Shown: positions 18,771 to 26,956 of the stretch, piece by piece | Layout: each line of letters opens with the position of its first letter | Numbering within the stretch: the stretch's first letter is position 1 | Origin: DATENM01 sp045807725 | Lineage (GTDB): Bacteria; Acidobacteriota; Blastocatellia; UBA7656 | Assembly: GCA_045807725.1 (NCBI GenBank) | Contig: JBJMGV010000112.1 | Location: 1 to 64,000 of the forward strand | Length of the DNA: 64,000 bases | Reading direction: 5' to 3' | The notes under the pieces: model-generated | What the model was told of the DNA's origin: nothing | Databases searched by the model: none | Seen by the model: the letters and a program-made list of their open reading frames with translations, nothing else | Made by a program: the position numbers and the translations under genes

Positions 18771-21011
18771 ATGATGATCTCGCACGCCCAGATGACCGGC
18801 GCTGCCTTACAGGCGGCGGCTGAAGCGTTAGCGCGCCACCTGACCATTGACCAGGCGGTCCCCGGCCTCGCTGACCTTGGCGCGTCGCCGGTGCTGCGCG
18901 TGCTTGGGCAGAGTTGCTTTGTGGAATTCACCGCCGTCAACGTACCCGGCAAGGTCGTGTGGTGCAATTTCGATCTGGCGCGCGAGGCGGGCTTCGCGGT
19001 GCCGCCATCGAACCAGCTCACCGCGAGCTTTCACGATCAACTCATCGAGGCGCTTTCCTTCCGAGTGCTGCGGCCAAATGAAGAGGCCGGAACGCGGCGG
19101 ACGCTCACCATGTATGCGGATAAGTACTGGGGAGTCTGGCCGTTCCTCGGCGGCGCGCGCGCCGGTTTTCTTCCGTATGGGAATTTTTATATCAAGGGCA
19201 TCGGGTTGACTCCAGCGTTCAAGCCTTCGCCTGACAACGACTTTGACCATTCGCACGGCGGCCTGACTATGGAGGAAGCGATGCTTGAGGCCATTATCGG
19301 CGAGGTCAATACGAACATCTTCACGCTTGGCTCGGCGCGCATGCTGGCCATCATTGATTTGGGTGAGCAGATCGTCTTTCCTGATGGGAGCAAGTCTGCC
19401 GCTGTGCTGGGGGTGAGAGCCGGCAGTCAGTTGCGCCCGGCTCATCTGCTCGCTTACCCGATTCAACGCAACGGTCTGTTGTTTGATCGCTTCGTCCGTA
19501 TGGCGCGCGAGACCGGCCAGCTTGTCGCCCATACGCATGCGACGTATGGCACTGAAACCATCGACATCAAACAGACGCTGTTGCGCATCATTGACGACCA
19601 CGCGCGCATGGCAAGCCAGCAATTTCGCTGGCGCATTCTGCACGGCGCGCTCAGTTCTTCCAACATGGAACTGAGCGGCGCGATGCTGGACGTGATCACG
19701 CAAACGTCGCAGCCGCGCACCGCGCCCATCTGGATGCTGAAAGACTGCCCCGATAGCGTGTTTGGCAGAGAACATGTCGAACGCATCAACGAGCTGTGGC
19801 ACGTCTTCCGCGAGTTAATCAAAGACATTACGCCCGCTCGCCGTCCCGCGCTCAACGTCCGGCCCATCAAGTTGCTGCTGGCGATGGAGAAGGCTTATAA
19901 CCGCCACCTGCAAGTCGAGTTGCTGATTGCTACCGGCATCAAGCGCGCTCTGGCCCTGCAAGTCCAGGCCGATCATCCCGGCCTCGCCCGCCGCTTCACC
20001 GCCGTTCTTCTGGAGATGAGCCGGATCAAAAATCCCGGCTCCACGAACGCCAATGTCGTGTCGTGCGAGAGCGTCTCTGTGCTCGACGTGTTTCATCTGC
20101 TACAGCACTTTTCGCGCGACTACTTCGCAGACCCGGACGCCGATCACCGAGAGATCATTCGCGCCCTGTTGAAGCCCGTCTACAAGGGCAACCGTTATCA
20201 CGCCGCCAAGAAGCGGGCGCGGGTCGAAGAATTGATCGGCGAATTTGATGGCATCTACGGCGAGCTGATGAAGCGTTGCGTCTCTTTAGCCGAAGCTCAT
20301 TATCAGGACGTGGAGAGCCTGAAAGCCTCTGTCGTATCACGCGCCGGTTTTGAAAATGAGCTGGTTTCGCCGTTGTATCGTTCGAGCAGCCTCAAAGCGC
20401 TCAAACAGTTGATTGCGACTTATCGGGCGAACGGCGATGCAATGATGCTGCAAGACGGGATGGAGCGATGGGTGGCCGTATCGCTTCGCAGCGTCGAGGG
20501 ACTGTTGGCGCAAACGCGCTGGTGGGATTCCGGCAACGGTCATTTCCTGGCGACGCGAACACTCGGCGGAGTGAATTATCGTCTCAGCCTGCGAGACGGC
20601 GAACGCCGGCAGCCGCGACTGCTGATTAGCTTGAAGCTTGAGCGTGAAGGAAACGGCTATCGAACGCCGCTCCCCGAAATCGCCGCGTTGACGAGGTCGC
20701 AGATTCGTCAGTTGCGCTACCGTTTTTCATTCGATGGTTGGGCGAGCGCCGGAGAGGTTCGCGCACGACTGGTCGAAGACGAACACGGACAGCGCAACAT
20801 CCATTTCGATGAGATCAGCAATCTGCCTCTGGTCGGGCGGCTCGAAGGCTATGCTCGTATCGAAGGCCATCCTGCGAACGGCAGAGCGCCAGAGATGCGG
20901 TGCTACGCCTTCGCCATTCCCGACCGGCTCGAACTCGCCGCGCTGCTGGCTGAACCATGCCCACAGGGTGATGCAGGCGACGCCGCCCGCTTATTTTTTG
21001 CCGCCCCTTGA
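18771..21011 (+). CDS. divergent SelO/YdiU-like (pseudokinase-fold) protein with long C-terminal extension
   Basis: A 746-residue cytoplasmic protein. Its first half follows the SelO (protein AMPylator) motif order. FYIKGIGLTP (K142) matches the SelO W-D-x-x-L-K-G-x-G-x-T-P lysine segment. GGLTMEEAMLEAIIGE matches the helix with conserved Glu. ARMLAI and AAVLGVRAGSQLR match the Arg segment. HGALSSSNMELSGAMLD (291-307) aligns without gaps to SelO HGVMNTDNMSILGLTID. The metal ligands Asn (N298) and Asp (D307) are kept with the same spacing, but the catalytic Asp before the Asn is Ser297. The C-terminal half (about 400-746) matches nothing I know. SelO is normally about 480-550 residues. The start is at 18771 or 18774. 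The PhnZ-like gene follows after 99 bases. Confidence 0.6.
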   Translation: MMISHAQMTGAALQAAAEALARHLTIDQAVPGLADLGASPVLRVLGQSCFVEFTAVNVPGKVVWCNFDLAREAGFAVPPSNQLTASFHDQLIEALSFRVLRPNEEAGTRRTLTMYADKYWGVWPFLGGARAGFLPYGNFYIKGIGLTPAFKPSPDNDFDHSHGGLTMEEAMLEAIIGEVNTNIFTLGSARMLAIIDLGEQIVFPDGSKSAAVLGVRAGSQLRPAHLLAYPIQRNGLLFDRFVRMARETGQLVAHTHATYGTETIDIKQTLLRIIDDHARMASQQFRWRILHGALSSSNMELSGAMLDVITQTSQPRTAPIWMLKDCPDSVFGREHVERINELWHVFRELIKDITPARRPALNVRPIKLLLAMEKAYNRHLQVELLIATGIKRALALQVQADHPGLARRFTAVLLEMSRIKNPGSTNANVVSCESVSVLDVFHLLQHFSRDYFADPDADHREIIRALLKPVYKGNRYHAAKKRARVEELIGEFDGIYGELMKRCVSLAEAHYQDVESLKASVVSRAGFENELVSPLYRSSSLKALKQLIATYRANGDAMMLQDGMERWVAVSLRSVEGLLAQTRWWDSGNGHFLATRTLGGVNYRLSLRDGERRQPRLLISLKLEREGNGYRTPLPEIAALTRSQIRQLRYRFSFDGWASAGEVRARLVEDEHGQRNIHFDEISNLPLVGRLEGYARIEGHPANGRAPEMRCYAFAIPDRLELAALLAEPCPQGDAGDAARLFFAAP

Positions 21012-21110
21012 AGCCATCCTGAGTGATGACCGGATTCGATTGCCCATCTTCAGCGTCGGCGTTTATATTCTTCTCGTCAACTACATCCTCGCTTATCGGA
21101 GACAACCGCT

Positions 21111-21668
21111 ATGTCGTTTACCAGAATGGATCAGGGCAAGACGGAAGACTGGATGGTGATCGGTCAGGCCATCGCGCAGCGGCAGGCGACGATGCCGCAG
21201 ATCATCAAAGCCATGCTCTTGCAACTGGAAGCGCAGGTTGACGGGTTCGCCGTCAATCAACTCGTTCACGGCTTGCAGACGGCGACGCTGGCCGAGCGCG
21301 CCGGCGCGAGCGAAGAGATGATCGTCGCGGCGCTCTGCCACGACATCGGCAAAGTCATCTCGCTCGAAAATCACCCGGCCATTGCCGCCGAGATGTTGAA
21401 GCCGTATGTGTCGCGTGAGACGTACGAGATCATCCGCACGCATCAGGACTTTCAAGGCCGGCACTATTACGCGTTGATGGGCAAAGACCCCGAAGCGCGA
21501 CGCCAGTACGAGAACGAACCCTGGTACGCGATGGCGACGCGGTTCACGGACGAGTGGGACCAGGCGGCTTTCGACCCGGCTTACGACACGTTGCCGCTCT
21601 CGCACTTCGAGCCGATGATCGAACGCGTCTTTGCCGCGCCGCGCCGCCAGCAGGCTCAGGGCGCGTAA
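21111..21668 (+). CDS. HD-domain protein related to PhnZ-type diiron oxygenases
   Basis: A 185-residue cytoplasmic HD-superfamily protein. The order NQLVHGLQTA (H53), then ALCHDIGK (H77, D78), then NHPA (H88), RTHQDF (H111) and a late Asp in RFTDEWDQ mirrors the ligand set of PhnZ, a mixed-valent diiron oxygenase that cleaves a phosphonate C-P bond. The H53 to H77 spacing of 24 equals that of H34 to H58 in PhnZ. Two residues reported to gate the PhnZ iron site (Tyr24 and Glu27, recalled from the literature) are Val43 and Phe46 here, so the substrate is probably not the same. It could instead be a phosphohydrolase. No other phosphonate genes are nearby. It lies downstream of the SelO-like gene, possibly co-transcribed. 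Confidence 0.75.
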   Translation: MSFTRMDQGKTEDWMVIGQAIAQRQATMPQIIKAMLLQLEAQVDGFAVNQLVHGLQTATLAERAGASEEMIVAALCHDIGKVISLENHPAIAAEMLKPYVSRETYEIIRTHQDFQGRHYYALMGKDPEARRQYENEPWYAMATRFTDEWDQAAFDPAYDTLPLSHFEPMIERVFAAPRRQQAQGA

Positions 21669-21723
21669 GGCGAGAGCGGCGCGGAAAGTTTGTGGCAAGC
21701 TGTGTAAGGCGGACGGCGCGCGT

Positions 21724-21729
21724 TATAAT
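21724..21729 (+). promoter_or_regulatory. candidate -10 element of the lipoprotein gene
   Basis: A perfect TATAAT stands 47 bases before the start codon at 21776 in otherwise GC-rich DNA. No good -35 hexamer occurs at 16-18 bases upstream, so this is a partial sigma-70 match only. Confidence 0.4.
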
Positions 21730-21775
21730 GTCTCCTTGCCGTTCGACCCCAAATCTTATCGCGAGGTATTCATTG

Positions 21776-22381
21776 ATGATTCGTTCGACGCTCAGCGCGC
21801 TGATCCTGCTGGCGCTCGCGGCCCTGTTTGCGGCCTGTAACGCGCCGGCTCCAACCCTCACCACGACCAATAGCAACAGCAACAACACAGCGCCGACCGC
21901 TGTGTCACCAGGCATGCCGCCGCCGACTTCAAGTGTGCCCGGCGATCTGACTTTCAAGACGCCCGACGGCTGGACTGCCGAACAACCTTCATCCAGTATG
22001 CGCGTGGCTCAGTACAAGCTGCCGGGTGAGGCCGGCGACGCCAGCCTCGTCATCTTCTATTTCGGTCAGGGGCAGGGCGGCAAGGTCGAAGATAATTTCG
22101 ACCGCTGGATCGGCCAGATGCAGCAGACCAGAGACAAGGCCAAGACCGAGAACCTGACGGTCAACGGTATGCCCGTGACGCTGCTCGATGTCACCGGCAC
22201 ATACAGCGGCGACACGATGGGCGGCACCTCGGCTGCGCAGCCGAACTCAAGGATGCGCGCCGCCGTCATTGAATCGCCCAAGGGCAACTACTTCATCAAA
22301 CTGGTTGGGCCTGAGAAGACCATCACGCGTTGGGACGACGCCTTTATCTCGTTCATCAAATCGGCGGAATTCAAAAAGTAA
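21776..22381 (+). CDS. predicted lipoprotein of unknown function
   Basis: A 201-residue protein with a lipoprotein signal peptide: MIRSTLSALILLALAALFAAC, with the lipid-carrying Cys at 21 and AA before it. A Thr/Asn/Ser-rich spacer of about 35 residues follows. The folded part (from about 57) begins GDLTFKTPDGWTAEQPSSSM and ends with EKTITRWDDAFISFIKSAEFKK, a beta-rich pattern seen in small acidobacterial lipoproteins related to PsbP-like or DUF1795-like folds. This assignment is inferred from pattern only. It is expected at the periplasmic face of a membrane. A strong hairpin terminator follows 57 bases after the stop. Confidence 0.75.
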   Translation: MIRSTLSALILLALAALFAACNAPAPTLTTTNSNSNNTAPTAVSPGMPPPTSSVPGDLTFKTPDGWTAEQPSSSMRVAQYKLPGEAGDASLVIFYFGQGQGGKVEDNFDRWIGQMQQTRDKAKTENLTVNGMPVTLLDVTGTYSGDTMGGTSAAQPNSRMRAAVIESPKGNYFIKLVGPEKTITRWDDAFISFIKSAEFKK

Positions 22382-22437
22382 GGTAGGCTACCATCTCGCC
22401 TGGCCAGCATCAGCTTGCGCGGCTGGTGAAAAAAAGA

Positions 22438-22485
22438 TGCGGCTGCCCGCCAATACATAACGCGGGCAGCCGCAAATCGTTTTGA
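22438..22485 (+). terminator. strong hairpin terminator
   Basis: A perfect 13-bp stem (tgcggctgcccgc at 22438-22450, gcgggcagccgca at 22462-22474) with an 11-base A-rich loop is followed by aatcgtttt. It lies downstream of the lipoprotein gene and before the glycosyltransferase gene. Confidence 0.8.
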
Positions 22486-22551
22486 AGAATAACTGTCAAG
22501 GATGCGCGATGCGGCGGCTGGTGGCCAGCGCCTATCGCTCGATTTAGCAAA

Positions 22552-24105
22552 ATGAAAAATCGCCGCCGCCTTCCAGCTTTGACTCATTCAGCGAATCACA
22601 GCTTGAACCTGCAACGCCACGCGCGCAGGCTGCGGCGCTGGCTCGTGCGGCAACTGGCGACCGGCTCCCGGATGAGCCGGCGCGCGAAACTCATCATTAG
22701 CTTGCTGCTATTCGGCCTCGCCTTCGCCGTCCGCTCGCTACACGCCGTCGATCTCGAATCGGTAATGTACACCACTAATCAACCGTTCGGCGGCTTGACG
22801 GTTATGTACGACGCGCGCGCCACGGACATTGTCGGAGGCGGCGGGTTGCTGGGGCCTTACGGCAGGCCGTGGCAGACTCAGTGGCTTGGCGAAGCGCCGG
22901 GCTACGCGATCTACCTGAGCGCCATCTACGCAACCGCCGGGCGCGACTTTTTCAACGTGCAACTGGTGCAGAACACGTTGACGGCCACCGCGCCGGTGCT
23001 GCTGTTTTGGTTAGCCGGTGCGCTGCTTGGCTGGCGCGTCGGCGTTGTCGCGGGATGGCTCGCGGCAGTCTCGCATCATCTGGCGCACATCTCAAATTTC
23101 ATCTTGCCCGACGCGCTGTGCGCGCTGCCGCTGTTGGCGGCGCTTTATCTATTATGGCGGACGCGGCAGTCGCGTTATGTTTATCTGGCTTACGCACTGG
23201 TTGGGTTTTTATGCGGAGTCGCGGCGTGGCTGCGACCTCAACCGATGCTGCTCGGCCCGTTTCTCGTCGTGATGCTGGCGCTGCCTGGCAGGCGACGCTG
23301 GCGGACAGCAAAGCGCGCGTTGATTATCGGTGCGGTAGCGTTACTGGTGATTGCGCCCATCACGATCAGGAATTACATCGTCTATCGTGAGTTCGTGCCC
23401 ATCAGCATCGGCACGGGGCTGAACCTGTGGGAAGGCATAGGCGAAGCGAGCGGCGACCGCTTCGGCGCGGTGGCGACCGATGACGCGGTCGCTTTGCAGG
23501 AAGCCGAGTTGTATAACGAGCCGCGCTATGGCGGCAGTTGGACGACGCCCGACGGCATCACGCGCGACCGCGAGCGCGTCAAGAAAAGCCTCACCATTAT
23601 CGGCCAGCATCTGGTCTGGTACGCCGGCGTGATGCTGCATCGCTGTAAAGAGATGGTCAATTACACGGCGCACGCGCCGCTGGTCTTTCGCGCAGGTCAA
23701 ACGAGCGCGCCGGATGACACGGCAAGCATTCGCCCGGAATGGCGAGAGCTATCTGCACAAGCCGCGAGCCACGCGACCGGCAAGCGCCTCTCGTGGCTGC
23801 GGCCCATCGTGCGCGCCGCGCAACGCCTCGCCAAAGAACCGATGACGGCGATGATCTTCGTCGGCGCGCTGCTCTGTTTTATTCTGGCGTGGCGCAGAGC
23901 GATGTTTGTTGCCATCGTGCCGCTCTACTATTTCATCTTTCAATCGGCGCTGCACACGGAGTTCCGCTACACGTTGCCGATGCAGTATTTCCTTTTCGTC
24001 TTTGCGGCGGTGGCGTGGGTGGCGCTCGGCGCGGCCTTTATTCGCCTTGTGAAGAAAGCTACAAATCGACAAGCTGCGCGGCACAGCGCGCAGGCAGGCG
24101 ATTAG
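22552..24105 (+). CDS. membrane glycosyltransferase of the ArnT/PMT (GT39/GT83-like) superfamily
   Basis: A 517-residue integral membrane protein with about ten hydrophobic helices (ISLLLFGLAFAVRSL near 50, LLFWLAGALLGWRVGVVAGWLAAV near 145-165, LCALPLLAALYLLW, LAYALVGFLCGVAAWL, ALIIGAVALLVIAPITI, MIFVGALLCFILAW, YFLFVFAAVAWVALGAAFI). The first periplasmic loop carries the acidic and aromatic residues (YDARATDIVG, EAPGYAIYL) found where PMT-like enzymes hold the catalytic Asp. Such enzymes transfer a sugar from a polyprenyl-phosphate donor to protein, lipid A or polysaccharide; the acceptor is unknown. The N-terminal 40 residues are basic and may be untranslated, since ATG 22672 is an alternative start. 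Neither start has a clear ribosome binding site. Confidence 0.85.
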   Translation: MKNRRRLPALTHSANHSLNLQRHARRLRRWLVRQLATGSRMSRRAKLIISLLLFGLAFAVRSLHAVDLESVMYTTNQPFGGLTVMYDARATDIVGGGGLLGPYGRPWQTQWLGEAPGYAIYLSAIYATAGRDFFNVQLVQNTLTATAPVLLFWLAGALLGWRVGVVAGWLAAVSHHLAHISNFILPDALCALPLLAALYLLWRTRQSRYVYLAYALVGFLCGVAAWLRPQPMLLGPFLVVMLALPGRRRWRTAKRALIIGAVALLVIAPITIRNYIVYREFVPISIGTGLNLWEGIGEASGDRFGAVATDDAVALQEAELYNEPRYGGSWTTPDGITRDRERVKKSLTIIGQHLVWYAGVMLHRCKEMVNYTAHAPLVFRAGQTSAPDDTASIRPEWRELSAQAASHATGKRLSWLRPIVRAAQRLAKEPMTAMIFVGALLCFILAWRRAMFVAIVPLYYFIFQSALHTEFRYTLPMQYFLFVFAAVAWVALGAAFIRLVKKATNRQAARHSAQAGD

Positions 24106-24156
24106 GTCAGGTCGAGTGGTTTTGGCGCTAACCGTCTGCCGGTCGGCATTCGATCT

Positions 24157-24250
24157 AGCGGGCGGGCGTTGAGCGAAGCGAAGGTGACGGCGGTGGCCTG
24201 TGCGTATTCGCAGGCTTGCGACCGCCACGACAAAGGCCCGCCCGTTCCTG
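24157..24250. terminator. possible two-way terminator between convergent genes
   Basis: Nested inverted repeats lie in the gap: an outer cgggcgggc / gcccgcccg pair and an inner cggcggtgg / accgcc pair around cctgtgcgtattcgcagg. There is no U-tract, so the call rests on symmetry and on the convergent gene order only. Confidence 0.35.
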
Positions 24251-24307
24251 CACGAACTCATCACGAGCGGTTATCGAGTCGTTGTTGCAATGACCGCAGA
24301 GCGCGCT

Positions 24308-25147
24308 TTACTGGATGACCAACTCATAGCTGCAAATGGCGATCACATCGCCTTGGCCAACCGCTGCGCTCTCGCTGGTGAAAATCTCTTTCTCGCCGTT
24401 GACCATAATTGAATTCGCGCCCTTGCAGGTGAGCGTGAATTCGCCGTCGCCGTTGCGAGTGATCTGGGCGTGCTGGCGGCTCACTTCAAGATCGCCTTCG
24501 AGCCTGAGGTCCACCGCCACCTGGCGCGAGCCGCGACCGATGGTGATTTCGTCTTTGTAAAACGGACGTATGTCGGGCGGCGCGGTTTCGGCGTTCGGCA
24601 CGTTGCGGCGCACGAGGATTGAAAACGTCGGCGTTGCCGGCTTGCGCGGACGCACGACAGTGGCTTCTTCATCAGGCTGTTCGGCCACCGTTTCCGCCGC
24701 TGAAGGCGCGGGCTTGGCGCGCTTGCGCGGCGCTACCATAGTCTTCTCGGCTTCGGCATCCCAGATGTGTTGAACGCGGAACTTGCCTTGATCGAGCGCG
24801 GGGTCAACGCGCAGCTCGACCACCAGCGTCCTGGTTTGAAACTCATTCTCGCCGGCCAGCTCTTTAGCGCGTTCCGACAATATGTGATATAAGCCACGCT
24901 CCAGCCCTTCACGCTTTTCGCCCTGCCAGTCGGCGTCGTCGGTCGTGCTCAGAAAGACGATGTACTCGCGCGGCACGTAAGTCGGCCCGCCCGGCGGCGT
25001 GAACATCTCGCGGCGCATCACTTCTTCGATCTCGCGCGCCACGGCGACTAGAAAGTCGTCCCACTTCGAGCGCGGTCGCGGCTGCCCCTGTTCATCCAAA
25101 TCCTCTTCACCATCAATCCACTTGCGCAACGTCTCGAACCATTTCAT
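24308..25147 (-). CDS. FhaA-like protein: DUF3662 N-terminus plus FHA domain
   Basis: A 279-residue cytoplasmic signalling protein. Residues 1-125 (MKWFETLRKWIDG, VAREIEEVMRREMFTPPGGPTYVPREYIVFLS) match the N-terminal DUF3662 domain of actinobacterial FhaA. After a linker with TVVRPRKPA, an FHA domain covers about 195-278: ITIGRGSRQVAVDLRLEG, then VSRQHAQI, which holds the Ser/Arg/His phosphothreonine-binding residues, and ANSIMVNGEKE. FHA domains dock on phosphothreonine. Two upstream genes on the same strand encode a Ser/Thr kinase and a PP2C phosphatase, giving a set like the mycobacterial FhaA-PknB-PstP cluster. The Thr in the linker motif EEATVVRPRK could be a phosphosite; a similar EATVVRRRL occurs in the neighbouring kinase. 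Confidence 0.9.
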   Translation of the reverse strand: MKWFETLRKWIDGEEDLDEQGQPRPRSKWDDFLVAVAREIEEVMRREMFTPPGGPTYVPREYIVFLSTTDDADWQGEKREGLERGLYHILSERAKELAGENEFQTRTLVVELRVDPALDQGKFRVQHIWDAEAEKTMVAPRKRAKPAPSAAETVAEQPDEEATVVRPRKPATPTFSILVRRNVPNAETAPPDIRPFYKDEITIGRGSRQVAVDLRLEGDLEVSRQHAQITRNGDGEFTLTCKGANSIMVNGEKEIFTSESAAVGQGDVIAICSYELVIQ

Positions 25148-25212
25148 GGCTGTTCCTCTTTACCTGATTTTTAGTTTCTGATTTCTTGTTCTTGATTCCG
25201 TTCGGTTGTTCT

Positions 25213-26841
25213 TCAATCAACAGTGATGAACTGCTTATGGACCCAGCCGCCTTCGGGCGCATTCGATGGCGCGCCGCCGACCCAGTTCAACACGCGCACA
25301 CGCACCCAGTTGCCGCGCTCGTCCATCACCCGCACGCGCGAAGCGGCTGACAAAATCGCAAGCGACGCGCTGCTCGCGTTCGGCTCGCTGCGCAGGTTGA
25401 CGTTTGCCGCGCCGCTGATGACGGCTTCTTTACCGATGATGCTGCTGCCGGTATCGAAGACGCCGGGCACGGGCTTTTCGGCAACGTAATGATAGATCGA
25501 AGAAGCCAGGCCGATGATGGCCGCGAATAACAACACAATGAAGGCGCGGCGCAGCCAATCGGAACGCACCACCGTTTGCAGCGTGGCGAAGAAGCTGCGC
25601 TCCGGCACAGCGCGCTCATTCATCCGCCGTGTCCGCAACGATCCGGCCTCAGGCGGTGTGATCTCTGTCGGCGCAATGACGTTAGCGTGCGCCGCGTGAT
25701 CGCGGACAGTTGCGTAAGGCGAACGCCGCGCGGCCTCTGCCGCAGACGGCGCGTCTGGATGCGCTGCGCCATTGTCACCGACATTGGGTTCGGGGGCGAC
25801 GTGGCGTTTTTGCGGCAGCGGAATGTTGACGATGGTGCGCGCCTTCTGAGCGCGGCTGGCATCGTGTGTGCCCGTGCTGATGGTTTGAAAGTGCGGCTGC
25901 GGCGCGGCGCGCTCGACCGTGCTCGTGCCGCTCAATCGGCGGCGCACGACGGTCGCTTCATCGTCCACTTCGGCGGCGGCGGCTTCGCCAAGCTTGAGCC
26001 GCGCGAACACGTCCCAGAACTCTTGCACCGACTGGTAACGCTCGCCTGGGCGGTCCTGCGTTGCGCGGTTGAGCAGCGCCCGCAGCCCCTGGCCCCACTC
26101 TTCGGCCATCAAAGCGGCGGGCAATTCGCTGATGGGCTGGCGCGAGAAGCGGCGCGGCGCAAGGCCCGTCATCACCGTGTAGACCGTCTTCGCCAGCGAA
26201 TAGATGTCGGCTGCCGGCGTCAGCCGCTCGCGCATATGATCGGGCGCGTCCGGGTGATGTTCGGGCGGCGCATAGACATTCGTGCCGACCCGCGTGATCT
26301 CGTCCGAGGTGTCGTGCGTCATCTTGGCGACGCCGAAGTCTGCGATCTTGATTACTTTTTTATCTGCCGACAGCAACAGGTTCTGCGGCTTCAAGTCGCG
26401 GTGAATCACCCCGCAACTGTGCGCGAAGGCGAGCGCTTCGCAGACCTGTTGAAAGTAGCGCAAGGTGTCGTCGAGCGCGAGCGGATGATGGCGGCACAAC
26501 CCGAGCAGGTCGCCGCCCGGCATATATTCGAGCACGAGGTAATGAAAGGCCGTGCCTTCCAGATCAGCCGCCGTGCCGTGGCCGAGCCGGCGGATGATAT
26601 TCGGATGACGAACTTTGTCTAACGCGACGGCTTCGTTCTGAAAATTCTCGATCAGCGTCTGTTCTAACTCGGCGTCGGGTGTGCCTTGCAGCGTGACGTT
26701 GAGCGCCTTGATAATGACCGGCGCATCATTGTGCAATTGATCGTGAGCGACAAAGACTTCGGCATAGCTGCCGCGACCGAGCAGCCGCGCCACATAATAG
26801 CGGTCGTCAACGATGCTGTTTTCGAGTTTCAGTTCAGGCAC
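25213..26841 (-). CDS. membrane serine/threonine protein kinase with C-terminal SH3b domain
   Basis: A 542-residue PknB-like kinase. The kinase domain is at about 12-280: LGRGSYAEVFVAHD P-loop, VIIKALN lysine, GVIHRDLKPQNLLL catalytic loop, KIADFGVAK and VYAPPEHHPD activation segment. The juxtamembrane part holds EATVVRRRLSGTST. One transmembrane helix lies at about 430-450 (FIVLLFAAIIGLASSIYHYV). Outside the membrane a bacterial SH3 domain (about 470-540, NVNLRSEPNASS to GWVHKQFITV) replaces the PASTA repeats of PknB, suggesting it senses cell-wall material. Gene order PP2C-kinase-FHA on the minus strand indicates one operon, though a repeat hairpin sits between the phosphatase gene and this one. 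Confidence 0.93.
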   Translation of the reverse strand: MPELKLENSIVDDRYYVARLLGRGSYAEVFVAHDQLHNDAPVIIKALNVTLQGTPDAELEQTLIENFQNEAVALDKVRHPNIIRRLGHGTAADLEGTAFHYLVLEYMPGGDLLGLCRHHPLALDDTLRYFQQVCEALAFAHSCGVIHRDLKPQNLLLSADKKVIKIADFGVAKMTHDTSDEITRVGTNVYAPPEHHPDAPDHMRERLTPAADIYSLAKTVYTVMTGLAPRRFSRQPISELPAALMAEEWGQGLRALLNRATQDRPGERYQSVQEFWDVFARLKLGEAAAAEVDDEATVVRRRLSGTSTVERAAPQPHFQTISTGTHDASRAQKARTIVNIPLPQKRHVAPEPNVGDNGAAHPDAPSAAEAARRSPYATVRDHAAHANVIAPTEITPPEAGSLRTRRMNERAVPERSFFATLQTVVRSDWLRRAFIVLLFAAIIGLASSIYHYVAEKPVPGVFDTGSSIIGKEAVISGAANVNLRSEPNASSASLAILSAASRVRVMDERGNWVRVRVLNWVGGAPSNAPEGGWVHKQFITVD

Positions 26842-26868
26842 GGCTCTTAATCATCACCAGGAGATATT

Positions 26869-26934
26869 GCCACAGAGACACAGAGACACAGAGGAGAATA
26901 AATGAAAGGCTCTGTGCCTTTGTGCTTCTGTGGC
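26869..26934. repeat. palindromic repeat of 8-bp units with AGAATAAA-containing loop
   Basis: The left arm (26869-26894) is made of cacagaga units, and the right arm (26910-26934) is the imperfect complement (ctctgtgc, ctttgtgc, ttctgtgg). The loop contains AGAATAAA like the copies at 2162 and 11224. It lies 22 bases beyond the stop of the PP2C gene and 27 bases before the kinase start on the minus strand. Confidence 0.8.
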
Positions 26935-26956
26935 TAATCATCTGACCACCTACAAT

